From: Laguncularia racemosa
Lineage: Eukaryota > Streptophyta > Magnoliopsida > Myrtales > Combretaceae
Assembly: GCA_037954665.1 (NCBI GenBank)
Contig: JBBMOL010000057.1
Coordinates: 1,984,001 to 2,048,000, forward strand
Reading direction: 5' to 3'
Length of the DNA: 64,000 bases
Shown: positions 12,730-24,592 of the stretch, piece by piece
How the letters are laid out: each line of letters starts with the position of its first letter
Numbering within the stretch: the stretch's first letter is position 1
The notes under the pieces: model-generated
Told to the model about the DNA's origin: nothing
Databases searched by the model: none
Seen by the model: only the letters and a program-made list of their open reading frames with translations
Translations under genes and position numbers: made by a program

Positions 12730-13845
12730 GTACTCGGTTCCCTTTTTTGTGCTATCGGTTCATCCTGTGTTTGTTGGTTTTATTTATAATTACTATTTTA
12801 TTTTGTGATAAATATTCGAAATGGTGTCGATGGTTATTAGCTATTTGAAAGCTTAATGTAGTTACCTGTTGGTTTGGCCTTCCTCAAGATGTTGGGCAGG
12901 ATGGAAATCCCACAGATCTCCATGTTTTTACAGATAGAGCAAACTTACACACTACATGGTGATCCTATTTCCAGAGTAATTGGCTTTCATATACTATTTA
13001 CCCTTTTCTGATTCGGCACCGGTTCCTTCAACAGTGTGCTGCTGTTGTATGACTTCTTTTCATTGCTGCTAGATTCATATGGTAAGTTTGTATGTTTAAT
13101 GAGTATCCCTAAGATGTGAGGATGATTGAGAGAAAGAATGTAGGCAGTAGCGATAGCTTGCTTTTGCTTTTTCACATTATAATGAGCAAATGCAAGAAAT
13201 AATTTAACTTTCTAAGGATTTGAAATTAATATTCAAGTTGCATTAACAGATTTAAGGTTTAAATCTTAATTAAGTTTTGTTGCTCAGGTTGATAGGGTGA
13301 GATAGGAATCCTTTTTGGTATCATATACTTTTTATGTATATATTTTAGAAGTAAAAGGTTTACCATGAGTTATTTTGTACTACCCTTAATATATAGTCAT
13401 TGAATTTGTAGGTTTTTTATCTTTTTGTAGCATGTGAATTTTTCACTTTTATTTTAATTTGAAATGGAAAAATGTTAGCAAGTTTTGCAAGCATGCATTT
13501 ATTATATGGAAAAAAATCTTTTTATGCGTTTGTTTTTCTTTCTTCATGAAATGAGCTGAAAACTTGACAAAACTTTTATGGACTAGTTTGTTAACTATTG
13601 ATCATTAAAGTATTATGGTCATTATGCCCAAAAGCTTAATATTAAACTGCATGCATTTAAAGATAAACAACGATAAATATAAATATAATCAATTATTCCC
13701 GAAAAAGAAAAAGAAAATCGATTAATACATCAAGTTTTAAACAAAATAACAGCTTAAATCAATGATGCGTGGACTAATTTACTTATCTTACAAAGTGTTC
13801 TGCTAGAATTTCACTTATAAAATTAGATCAATTCTGTTGGATTTC
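12730..13845. other. AOC 3' flank and intergenic DNA up to the gypsy insertion
   Basis: AT-rich, with no coding similarity seen. It continues on the far side of the retrotransposon (19602 onward), so it is the left part of the target locus. Confidence 0.55.
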
Positions 13846-13850
13846 GATTA

Positions 13851-14424
13851 TGACGCAGCGAGGAAAGCGTAACGAAACGAATCCGAATATGGATTGGTTT
13901 CACAACAACAAAGAAATATTCTTTAATGCCAAATTCTGGTTGCGCACAACCGGTAAAGGAGATAATTCTCTCTCAAATGTATTCAAAGTGTGGTAAAAGC
14001 GTAATCCTAATCTATCTGACAAAAGAGTATTTATATGTCCCCGTAAAATATCTAAAAGGGGAAAATCTAAGCGTACACGTGGAAAGAAATAATAAAATAC
14101 ACGCATAATACACGGTCTCATACACGGCCGTGCCTTTAAGCCGTGTATGTTTCTGGGTATGCGACACGCATAATACACGGTGGATTATACGGCCGTTTCT
14201 TTAGGCCGTGTGGGCTTCTGTGTATATGACGAGCATAGTACACGGTTTCATACACGGCCGTGCCTTTAGGCCGTGTATGACTTTGTGAGAATCCTACTGG
14301 AGCACACGGTCGTGTCGCTGGGCGTGCCTGTGCCCGTGTAAGTGATACACGGCCCGGGTAAAATTATACACGGCCGTGCCCTTGGGCCGTGTAAGCTGCT
14401 GTGCCCTCCACGATGTCCGCATCA
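13851..14424 (-). repeat. 3' LTR of the 13851-19596 element
   Basis: It starts TGACGCAGCGAGG and ends CCGCATCA. A TATA-like ATATAAATA is read on the minus strand at about 14028-14038. At least four inverted-repeat units with CACGGCCGTG-type arms sit at 14119-14149, 14189-14209, 14249-14279 and 14367-14393. The last 61 bp in element sense (from 14364) are also read by the pol frame. Confidence 0.95.
14119..14393. repeat. array of hairpin-forming palindromic units in the LTR
   Basis: At 14249-14279 the arms are CATACACGGCC and GGCCGTGTATG (11 bp) around a 9-base loop. At 14119-14149 a 10-bp arm pairs around 11 bases. At 14367-14393 two 9-bp arms flank 9 bases. Variants recur about every 60-75 bp. 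The same array is in the other LTR (about 19291-19565). Confidence 0.85.
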
Positions 14425-17400
14425 TTCTCTCCCACCAAGGTAGAACTCGACCCCGAATTCGTTTCTGGATAAAGGGGTGCGTCATCCGTGTAAAATGGAG
14501 ATAAATCCGCCACGTTGAAGGTCCGGGAGATTTTCATGCTTTCCGGGAGGCCAACCACATAAGCGTTGTCATTGATCTTGGCCACTATTTTATAGGGCCC
14601 ATACTTTTTCGGTTGCCACTTGCTATATGTGCCCACGGGGAAGCGTTCTTTCCTTAAGAACACCATCACGGGGTCTCCCACCTCGAACAACTTCTTCTTC
14701 TTATGCCTATCAGCTACCTTCTTATAGCGCTCATTCACTTTCTCAATTTGTTCTTTGATCTCTGACGCCAAGTGCTTTGCTGCTATGTTGGCCTCCACAC
14801 CTTTGGGTAGGGAAACTAGGTCCAGAGCGTGAGAAGGTGCCTTGGTGTAGACCACTGAGAAAGGAGATTTACCGGTAGTTCTGTGGATCGAGTTGTTGTA
14901 GGCAAACTCTGCTTGAGACAATGCCAGGTCCCATTGCTTTGGTTTCTCTCCACAGATACTTCTTATCAGATTGCCAAGGGTCCTGTTCGTCGCTTCGGTT
15001 TGTCCATCGGTTTGTGGGTGGGCTGTGCTGCTAAAGTTGAGGGACGAGTTGAACATGTACCAAAGCGTCCTCCAGAAGTGGCTAAGGAATCGGGTGTCCC
15101 TATCAGAAGTGATGGATTTGGGAACCTCATGTAATCGGACCACCTCCTTAAAGAATAATCTGGCTACATTTTGAGCATCCGCCGTCTTCTTACATGGGAT
15201 GAAGTGAGCCATCTTGGAAAACCTGTCCACAACTACAAAAACAGTATCAGCACCTCGTTGGGTACGAGGCAAACCTAGGACGAAGTCCATGGATAGGTCT
15301 TCCTAAATGTTCTCAGGTACGGGTAAGGGAGTGTAGAGTCCCGTATTCTGAGAGTGCCCCTTGGATGTTTGACAGATGTAGTAGCGTTGCACTATCTGAC
15401 TGACATCCCTACGCAATTGAGGCCAATAATATCTTGCAGCCACTGCTGCTAGTGTTTTGTCCCGCCCCAAATGGCCGGCGAGTCCCCCTCCATGGAGATC
15501 TTGGATCACTTTCTCTCTCAAGGAGGATGCCGGGATACATAGTTGGTTTTCCCTCATCAGATAACCTTCCATAATATAATAACTGTCATTGGGTTCCTTC
15601 TTAGTACACTTTTTCCAGGTAGTTCCAAAATCCTCATCTGTTTCATACAGCTCCTTCAACTGTTCAAACCCCACTACCTCAGCTCTCAAAGTCACTAGTA
15701 AATCCGCCCTTCGGCTTAGTGCGTCGGCCACCTTGTTCTGCACCCCGGATTTATGCATCAAACGAAACGGAAACTTCTGCAAGAATTATATCCATTGGGC
15801 GTGCATGTCTTTGCATATGCGGGTCTGATTGCTCAAGTGTTTCAAGGCAACGCAATCAAAATACAGTACGAATTCCTTGCCCACCAAATAATGCTCCCAC
15901 ATTCTCAAGGCTCTGACCACGGAGTAAAACTCCTTGTCATATGTGGACCACTTCCTCCTGGCCTCACAGAGTTTCTCACTATAAAACGTAACAGGTCTCT
16001 TCTCCTGGGAGATTACCGCCCCAATACCCACACCACTAGCATCACAATCAACTTCGAATAATTTGTCGAAGTCCGGTAAGGCCAGCACTGGTGCGCTACA
16101 TAGTCGCTCTTTGAGCACAGCGAATCCCAACTCAGCTTCCTCGTCCCAATGAAACTGCCCTTTCTTCAAACATTCGGTTAAGGGAGCCGCTACCGTGCTA
16201 AAGTGTCGTATGAATCGTCTGTAGAAGCCTGCTAACCCTAGGAAACTCCTTAGCTCAGTGATTGTCTTAGGTGTAGGCCAATCTCTAATGGCTCGTACCT
16301 TATCCTCATCCACCATGATTCCTTCCCCACTCACTATGAATCCAAAAAATAACAGCTTTGATGACATAAACACACACTTCTTGAGATTAGCATATAGTTT
16401 GTTCCCTTTCAGCACCATCAAAACATCCTTCAAATGCACTAGATGTTCCTCCCGAGTCTTGATATATATTAATATGTCATCAAAATATACAACAACAAAT
16501 CGGCCTATGAAGGTTTTAAGTACCCGATTCATCACGCGCATGAAGGTACTCGGTGCATTGCTGAGCCCGAACGGCATGACCATCCATTCATATAGTCCCT
16601 CTTTCGTCTTGAAGGCGGTCTTCCACTCACCCCCAAGTCTGACCCGAATTTGATGGTACCCGCTTCGAAGGTCTATTTTGGAGAACACCACTGCTCCACT
16701 CAGCCGATCCAACATGTCCTCAATGCGAGGTATTGGGAATTTGTACCCAATGGTGATTTTGTTGATCGCTCGGCTATCTACGCACATCCTCCAACTCCCA
16801 TCCTTCTTAGGTGTTAGTAATGCTAGTACGGCACAAGGACTCAAGCTATCTTGAATGAATCCTTTATCGAGCAAGTCCTGGACCTTTTCCTGTAAGATCT
16901 CCGTTTCCTTGGGACTCATCCGGTAGTGAGGGAGGTTAGGAAGACTAGCTCCCGGCACCAAGTCAATGTGATGCTGGATGTCTCGCAATGGAGGTAATCC
17001 CTCCGGTAAGTCTTCCGGAACGACTTCTTTGAATTTCTCTAGTAATTTCTTCACTTCTTCCGGCATCTCCGCGTTACTCATGTCCTCTCCCGCCATTTTT
17101 ACTACTAGGGCATGCATCAAGCGGGACTCCTTGATGTCTTCAATCATCTCCCTTTCTGATTAGGTGATCGTAAGAAAGGACTTCCCTTCCACCTTCTGGA
17201 TTTTTGGTCGCTTATCCGTTAGTGGCATTAGTGTATACTTTACCCCCTCCTTCTCTAACCTACACTTGTTCTCCTTCCCTGCATGTTGGGCATCTACATC
17301 AAATTGCCAAGGACGCCCGAACAGCAAGTGACAAGCATCCATATCGACGATGTCGCAGTACACTTCATCTCGATATTTGCCGATCGAGAAAGGAACTCTA

Positions 17401-18989
17401 CATCTCTCCTTCACCTCTATTCGTTCTGCCGCTTTGATCCATCCGATGGTGTACGGACTTGGATGCTTCTCTGTAGGTAATTGGAGCTTCTTCACGACTT
17501 CCTTCCCAATGATGTTTTCACAACTCCCACTGTCGATGATCAAGTCAAACACTCTCCTACCAATCGTGCACCTAGTGCGAAACAATTGGTGTCGTTGTGA
17601 GCTATCCTCTTGTTTCGGTGCTAACATCATCCTCCTAATTATGTAATTAGGTTCTACCCCGTCATCAACCTCCTCATAGTACTCTTCACCACCGTCTGGT
17701 TCACAACACACTTCTTCCTCCTTTTCCCTCTCGACAATGTTTACGGTGCGTCTATTTGGGCACTCATTTGATCGATGCCCCGGCTGATTACATCTATAAC
17801 ATTTTCCCAGTATCGGCTTGGCATATGGATTGTTTTGCCTTGGGGTGTCTCTATTCTCCACCGGTCTCTTTCCTTCCGCCTTGTCTTCTCTCCTGTCCAT
17901 ACTTTCCGCTGGTTTCTCAACCACTCCTCTAGGTCTCTCACCAGTTCCTTTACTATTATTACTAGGACTTTCGTAAGTGTAGGTCCTTTTACTACCTCCA
18001 AACCTTACGCTCTGTTCTTGTATCATCATTTCCGCTCGGAGAGCCAAGTTCTTTGCTTCATTCACGGTTCGGAACACCGTCACCCCTATCTTATCTCTTA
18101 TCTGAGGCTTCAACCCGTCTACAAACCGTGCCACCTGTTGACCCTCAGTTTCCCTTAAATCGTTTCTCTTCGCTAACCTCATAAATTCCGCAGTGTATTC
18201 ATGCATCGACCTCTGCCCTTGTTGGCACCGCTGATACTGTTGGAAAAGAATTTGCTCGTAATCGGGTGGCAAGAAATCCCGTTGCAGCAGATTCCTCATG
18301 CGGTACCATGACCTAATAGGTTGCCGCCCTTCCCTTTGTCTACGGTGCTGCAATCGATCCCACCATGCAGACGCCCCGCCTTTCAATCTGCAAGCAACCA
18401 TTCTCACCCTTCTCTCCTCAGGAACTTCCATATAGTCGAAGAACCTATCGACCTCCGCCAGCCAATCCAAAAACTCTTTTATATTCAAACTGCCATTAAA
18501 AGAAGGGATGTCTACCTTAAGACGGAAGTCTCCGCCATCAGCATGGTCGAACCCTTGGTGATTGCGTCGATATCCACCACCATAGGCCGGTTCATTCTGG
18601 TCATCCATTCCACGAAATCTTCCGCCGCCAGCGACACCACCCCTTCTCTGTGGTTGTTCCCTCCTCTGCAAAATTCCGTCCTCTTCCTCAGAGGAGTTTC
18701 CGTCAATTCTCTGGTTCCATTGGTTTCCGGCAACAAAGTCATTGATAAGGCCGCCACGAGCAGCTGCTACCCCCGGTCGATTCCCAACAACACCTCTGTG
18801 ACCGTCGTGGTCCATCACCATGGCGTCGACCCGTGCCATCAGATTCTCCAGGCGTTGTTCTACACGCCCAAGCCTTTGCTCCATGGTTTCAACCACTGCC
18901 CTCGGAGCCCATTGATTGGCTCCTTGGACTTCCGCATCTCGATCAAGGTCGAGGACGCGACCGCCATCAACACCACCGTTAGCCGATAT
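14364..18989 (-). pseudogene. Ty3/gypsy gag-pol, single frame broken by three in-frame stops
   Basis: One continuous minus-strand frame of about 1540 codons. Order: Gag domain (about 18150-18500), zinc knuckle CYRCNQPGHRSNEC (about 17765-17806), protease DSGSCENIIG (about 17510-17545), RT with YFDD (about 16470-16490), RNase H (EVDCDASGVGIG, about 16020-16060), integrase zinc region (about 15360-15510), integrase core with MDFVLGLP, TSDRD and GQTEATNRT (about 14960-15290), and a C-terminal tail into the LTR. Stops at 17160-17162, 15786-15788 and 15303-15305 fall where the sister element has Gln, Gln and Trp. The inherited start codon position (18987-18989) reads ATA. One Cys of the integrase HHCC finger reads Tyr (QRYYICQ). 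All are transitions. It cannot encode active enzymes as it stands. Confidence 0.93.
14425..14436 (-). other. polypurine tract of the 13851-19596 element
   Basis: The minus strand reads GGTGGGAGAGAA immediately before the 3' LTR. The same 12-mer precedes the 3' LTR of the 33829-39249 element (38944-38955). It primes plus-strand DNA synthesis during reverse transcription. Confidence 0.9.
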
Positions 18990-19004
18990 CTCCGCAGGAA
19001 ATTG

Positions 19005-19020
19005 CCTTGCTCTGATACCA
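19005..19020 (-). other. primer-binding site (initiator Met tRNA type)
   Basis: The minus strand reads TGGTATCAGAGCAAGG two bases inside the 5' LTR. This complements the 3' end of plant initiator methionine tRNA. The same site follows the 5' LTR of the nested gypsy element (34383-34394) and of the left-edge copy. Confidence 0.92.
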
Positions 19021-19022
19021 AC

Positions 19023-19596
19023 TGACGCAGCGAGGAAAGCGTAACAAAACGAATCCGAATATGGATTGGTTTCACAACAACAAAGAAATATTCTTTAATG
19101 CCAAATTCTGGTTGCGCACAACCGGTAAAGGAGATAATTCCCTCTCAAATGTATTCAAAGTGTGGTAAAAGCGTAACCCTAATCTATCTGACAAAAGAGT
19201 ATTTATATGTCCCCGTAAAATATCTAAAAGGGAAAAATCTAAGCGTACATGTGGAAAGAAATAATAAAATACACGCATAGTACATGGTCTCATACACGGC
19301 CGTGCCTCTAAGCCGTGTATGTTTCTGGGCATGCGACACGCATAATACACGGTCGAGTACACGGCCGTTCCTTTAGGTCGTGTGGGCTTCTGTGTATATG
19401 ACGAGCATAGTACACGGTTTCATACACGGCCGTGCCTTTAGGCCATGTATGACTCTGTGAGAATCCTACTGGAGCACACGGTCGTGTCGCTGGGCGTGCC
19501 TGTGCCCGTGTAAGTGATACACAGCTCAGGTAAAATTATACACGGCCGTGCCCTTGGGCCGTGTAAGCTGCTGTGCCCTTCACGATATCCGCATCA
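19023..19596 (-). repeat. 5' LTR of the 13851-19596 element
   Basis: Same length (574 bp) as its partner, with the same TGACGCAG...GCATCA ends. It carries the promoter for the element on the minus strand and the second copy of the palindrome array. About 21 mismatches to the other LTR, roughly 19 of them transitions. Confidence 0.95.
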
Positions 19597-19601
19597 GATT
19601 A

Positions 19602-20740
19602 CATATATATGATCAGCTTTAAACAACGGCATCACAACGTTTATACTAAGAAATAAAAAATTATAAAACTAGTTTTCCAATATGCTAAGAATTAATAAAT
19701 TTTACAACCGGTTAATATTAAAACTTTAAAAAACCAAAAAATAAAAAAATGTACACTACCCAAATCTTACTATGCACAAGAACGGTTGGCAAAGGCTCAT
19801 GATGGGCTCGGAAGTCGCAATGCACCGTTAAAGGTGGTCGATCATGTTTATTGTAAGAGATTTTCATGGAATGCCATTAAAAACACTTCTCTTCATATAA
19901 TTTTTGTTGAATTTATCTACCACTCTATATTATATAATAGGAATAAGACTTAAATTTGTTTACTAGGAAAATATTATAGAAGTAGTCTATCTAACAAATA
20001 GGAAAGTAGTAAAATGTGGAAATTTATTTTTGTATTTTTCTCATCCTTATTGCAAAATTCTCTATTTTTCAATAATTTTTTTGGGTCTTGAACTTGACCA
20101 TTTTTATTGTGCTTTTTTCCTTCTTTTGTTTTAATTGATATTGCTACAAAATAGAAAATAACAATTCCTTTTCAATATCAAATGAATACTTATTATTTTG
20201 ATCATTTATCCTCATATCTATATCTATTCATAAAAAAAATTATAAAAAATAACTATTATTTATATTATATTTTTCAAAAATTACAAGGAATGACTATTAT
20301 TTATCCTTAGAAACTTAAACGAATTATAAAAAATAACTATATTTATATTGTATTATTTAAAAATTACAATCCTATTATTATTATCTTGATTATTTAAGGT
20401 CACGATGAATATTCACGAAAACAAAAATATATATTATTAGTTCCATAGTTTTTACACTTAACTTGAAAAATGAAATCAGAATTTATTTATTTATTTATTT
20501 TTCCTCTAAAATGAAGGCAAAACCTAACATCCCTCCCACGAATCCCTGGAACATGTTATCTTGTCGTTTCTTAGTAACAAAGAAAATTTAAATGGCTTTA
20601 GGGTGATCCTGCATTTGCCTTCCCATTGAAATAGACACAATAACGTTCCTTTCGTACATCTACATATAGCCACACTATCAAAATTATTATTATTATTATT
20701 ATTTTCCCAAAAAGTATTATCAAAGAATTTAAATCCAACT
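19602..20740. other. intergenic DNA right of the gypsy element
   Basis: AT-rich continuation of the locus interrupted at 13850. It has simple repeats: TTTA units at about 20485-20505 and ATT units at about 20682-20704. No coding similarity. Confidence 0.55.
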
Positions 20741-20852
20741 TTTTATACTACACGTCTACCAGATAAAGTTAAACACGCCAGGTCACACCGACAACCCCTC
20801 GATCGTACATTTTGTTTTGACACAGAACCCCGTCCTGACCAGTTTCTTTCAG
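20741..20852 (+). promoter_or_regulatory. probable promoter and non-coding first exon of lipase copy 2
   Basis: TTTTATACTA (20741-20750) could be the TATA element. GC-richer sequence follows and ends at a donor-like AG/GTAATC (GT at 20853-20854). A matching acceptor (TTAGTGCAG, ending 22842) lies 48 bp before the ATG. The predicted 5'-UTR intron (20853-22842, ~2 kb) is AT/T-rich and non-coding. Inferred from splice-like signals only. Confidence 0.4.
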
Positions 20853-22890
20853 GTAATCTTCATATTAATGTATTTGATTTTAATTTCACACTTGTTTTCG
20901 GTGATCTTAATCTAAAGTTTCGAACTTTTCTGTATTTGGGATGGATTTGCATTTTGGGTTTGAATCGGTTTTCGAATTGGTGTCGAAATAGTGTCGGTAT
21001 CTAAGATCTTGGATGTAGAATGGGGAAATTTTGAGCTTTTGTGCCCTTGTTTTTTTGGGGGTTTAATTAGCTTAAGCAGATTTTTCTTTTACCCTGAAAT
21101 AGCTTATGCAGATTTAGTCTTTTATTTTCTCTACATTTTGCGATATTGGTTTCGATTGGAAAGGTAAAGTTTGGATATGTTCTGAAATTTTATATTTTTT
21201 GTTTTTTCTGTGCATTTGGAAAGTAGTTGTTTGATTTTTTCTTTTTTTTTTCTTTGGAAAGTAATTGTTTGATGTTGTAATGCTGTGTTGGATTTATCTA
21301 GTTTTGTCACTTGGTTTATTTAATATTACCTTCTTTTCCTGCTATAGATATTTCCCACTAGTGAACAAGTGCATAGGGCAAGGACAATGTCAATATGCCT
21401 TTTTAGGTACATACTGCATATTAGGTTCGCATATAGCTTTTAGGAGACTGCAGTGCTGGAGATTTGTACTGTTTTGAAATGACATCTCCCTTAGGAATGG
21501 TGGATCAATGCCGTTTCCAGACTTGGTTGTGCAATTTTATGCTTGGAAGCTAGCTCGTATTCTTGTCCATCCACTATACTATAGCCCAGGCCTAATGAGT
21601 AATCTCAAAATCTCTAATGACTTTGCTTAGAGAAGCAGCAACTCAATAGTGGACATGCTTGTAGTGGGTCTAGCTTTGTGATCCAGTTTCTTGTTAGGTC
21701 TCCTTCTATAATTGTGGGTATAGACTTTCTTATCGGTCAGGCACCAGTTGAAAATGGGGATTTTTCTTCCTGAGCATGTCTTCTCTGATGTCAGATCCTT
21801 TGACCTTCCAATGTGTAAGAAGTTTATTCAAACAGGATTAGCTAGTTATTGAGGATTAAATTATTCTATTTACAATTGCGGAGATAAAATCTCAGTTCAC
21901 TTACATCATTTGCTTTTACCAGTGTGCTTAGTAATTTCTACATTGAGCTTTGATTAGCTACTTATATTTGAATATTGAACTTTGCTTAGTCACTTTATTT
22001 GATATTTTATACATACAAAATTCTGGTTCCAGATGGGTTTGATGGGAGAGGATCTAGCGTATTCTCATCCCAATTGAAGGCCTTATGACCATCTTTCCTG
22101 TGAGAACATCATTTGTGGATGATTGTAACATAAATACCTATAAAGAATTTTTTTTTAGTAAGTATATAAAGACATCATTCTTGTAGTGCAAGTGCTGAAA
22201 AGTTCAAACTGGACTTGGACAAGGGATAATTGTTCAAATTTGAAATTTTTTAATGCTAAAAGTGGATTTTCTGCCCATGCCAAGGTTTCAAAGTTTGATT
22301 GGTGGAAATAGCCATAGCAAAGAGTTAAAGCTACTTGAAAGTTTACACTGATTCAAAGAACATTTTTTTTTTGGTTTAACTGACATGAAAAAGAAAAATG
22401 TATTATTATTTATCTTGTTAGTAATCATAGTTTGTTAAATATCGGTTCATCCTTTATTGATAAATCAAGTTAAATGTAAATTGTCGAAGGACCAAACTTA
22501 TTTCATTCCAAACTCTTTTTGGTGAAGCCTTTTGAGCTGCCTGAAAGTTGTTGGGATTATATTTTATGAAAATATATATCACTGAATTTATTTTTCAGGC
22601 TTGTCTCATTAATTGTCATTCCTTGAACTTGCTTTGCAAATTGCATGGGGTTTCAAAATAAAAAGTTCTTCATATGCTTAAATTCTGCAGATTGCATAAG
22701 CAAAATAGCCTGTAGTTTGCCTACCAGATTTTTTTGTTTTCATTTAAGTTCTCATATCAAATATCGATTTTTTCTGGGCGTTCTTTTTTTTTTTTTGGAT
22801 TTTGATGCTTACAGCCTTTTGCATATCTTTTCCTTAGTGCAGAGCAGCTGATGGGGATGGATGAGGGGGTTTAAATGAAACAACTGGGCC

Positions 22891-24592
22891 ATGGCTTCTG
22901 AGAGGGAATTATTCGAACTTGTGGGACCGCTGCACCTTAAGTTTGTTGACTGGTAAATCCATTTCAAGTTCTGCTCTTTGCTATTGTGAATGTACCATGT
23001 GACTCCTATTGGAAGTGGACTCCCTTTAGTTTTGATAAGAGGTTTGTTAGTTACTTCTGCACACTGTCTTAAGTTAAATGGATGAATCAGAAAGGCTAGA
23101 TAATTTGTTCAATTGAAATACCTTCCTGGGAAAGTTGTTCCAACCTTTTGTCTAATATTTCTCTTCCCTTTTAAACTTCAATGGACACAAGAAGTCCTGT
23201 GGAACATTCTTCTTTGAAGAGAAAAGAAAGAAAGAGATAAAGGGGAGGAATGAGCATGCAAGAGGGTCCATTGGAAAAGTGGTTATTGGTTGCTCTCATG
23301 TGTGTACATTCTGTACGCATTTGTTTCGTTTCTTTTTCCCCTATGTGGGAAATGTGTTTCAGTTTCTCATCTAGGTCCAGGTTCTGATATAAGGATTTAT
23401 TTACCAGGATCAACTGACATCCAAACAGAGAGAATTTAAAAAAATGCGTCTTCCTCAAAGTTCTTTTTGATAATTACATGCATTTTGCTCAATAAAGGGA
23501 CACAGCATATGCCACATTACCAGCACTTTCCTGGAGCAATTTATACTTGGTTTCAATTTTTTTCTCTTTTTTATTATATTCTTTGGGCTACGAATTGATG
23601 ATGGAAATGTCATACTCACGTGCAGGGAGAGCCAACATCAGCGAAGATCTGTTGCTGCATGCTTGGTTCAAGGTGTTTATATTTTGGAGCGTGACCGCCA
23701 AGAAAAACGGGAAGGTTCGCAAGCTCTTGCTTCTCCCTGGTGGGAGTTTTTTCAGTTTCGCTTGCTCCGAAAACTTGTAGATAATGTTGACTCTTCCATA
23801 TTTGGTGCCATTTACGAGTACAAAGCACCACCTTCTCCAGGTGGTCATTCCTTAAATGAGCCACACTATGTCATTGCCTTCCGAGGCACCATGACCAAAG
23901 GGGAATCCATCTCACAGGATTTAAAGTTGGATCTCCACTTTATCCGACATGGTCTTCACCAAACATCTCGATTTGAAACTGCCATGCAGGCTGTACGAAA
24001 CATGGTTGCAATGGCAGGTGATTCTAGAGTATGGATAGCCGGGCATTCCCTTGGTGCTGCCATTGCTATGTTGGCTGGCAAGACTATGGCTAAAACGGGC
24101 ATATTTCTCGAGTCCTTTTTCTTTAACCCACCCTATTTTTCTGCCCCGATTGAGCAAATAAAAAATAAGAAAGTGAAACATGGGTTTCGTTTTGCCAATA
24201 GTTTGATCACAGCTGGACTCTCCATAGCTATGAAAGGTCCTCAAGTAACAAACCGATCTCAAGATCCATTTGCTGCCTTGGCTGCATGGGTCCCTAACCT
24301 CTTTGTAAATCCAGCTGATCATATATGCTCTGAGTACATCGGTTATTTTGAGCACCGTAAAAAGATGCAGGAGATTGGAGCAGGAGCTATAGAGAAATTG
24401 TCAACCCAGACCTCAATCAGTGCTCTCATCATGACTGCAATGGGTAAGGAGGCAGAACCGGTGCACCTCATTCCTTCGGCAGTCCTGACAATCAATTCAA
24501 CTCCATGCCCTGATTTTAAGAGTGCTCATGGGATTCACCAATGGTGGAAGCCTGAATCGAATCTACAATCTAAACTCTACAGGTACAGTTAG
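22891..24592 (+). CDS. class-3 lipase-like alpha/beta hydrolase, copy 2 (join 22891-22952, 23626-24592)
   Basis: Two exons encode 342 residues. Exon 1 (62 bp) gives MASERELFELVGPLHLKFVD and ends at GT (22953). Exon 2 starts after TGCAG (23625) and completes a Trp codon, then ESQHQRRSVAACLVQGVYIL. The nucleophile elbow AGHSLGAA has Ser162, the same number as copy 1. The PHYVIAFRGT strand, NPADHICSEY and PVHLIPSAVL are present. The protein ends SKLYRYS. No targeting peptide is visible, so a soluble hydrolase is likely, with unknown substrate. The intron (22953-23625, 673 bp) is larger than in copy 1 (286 bp). It is the closest relative of the pseudogene at 29599-40354; similarity extends about 250 bp past the stop, so copies 2 and 3 arose by segmental tandem duplication. 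Confidence 0.92.

Larger units (their letters stand above)
13851..19596 (-). mobile_element. complete Ty3/gypsy LTR retrotransposon, 5746 bp
   Basis: LTRs of 574 bp lie at 13851-14424 and 19023-19596. Both are TG...CA on the plus strand and are flanked by the 5-bp target duplication GATTA (13846-13850 and 19597-19601). On the minus strand the order is LTR, primer-binding site, gag, protease, RT, RNase H, integrase, polypurine tract, LTR. Integrase after RNase H places it in Ty3/gypsy. By eye the LTRs differ at about 21 of 574 aligned positions with no indels, nearly all transitions, so the insertion is not recent. gag-pol is disabled. Close similarity to the 33829-39249 element shows one family. 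No chromodomain was seen. The pol C-terminus (KYGPYKIV, FNVADLSPF) and an ORF that runs into the 3' LTR suggest a CRM-like clade (inference). Confidence 0.96.

Noticed and set aside
13900..14178. A 92-codon minus-strand ORF, repeated at 19072-19362
   Set aside because: It lies wholly in the LTRs and is present twice only because the LTRs are repeated; the peptide follows the palindromes and resembles no protein.
15303..17162. Programmed stop read-through in the 13851-19596 gag-pol
   Set aside because: The three stops fall at unrelated places inside domains and the sister element has sense codons at each, so they are lesions.
23171..23458. A 95-codon minus-strand ORF in the lipase copy 2 intron
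   Set aside because: It is intronic, not matched in copy 1, and has no known domain.
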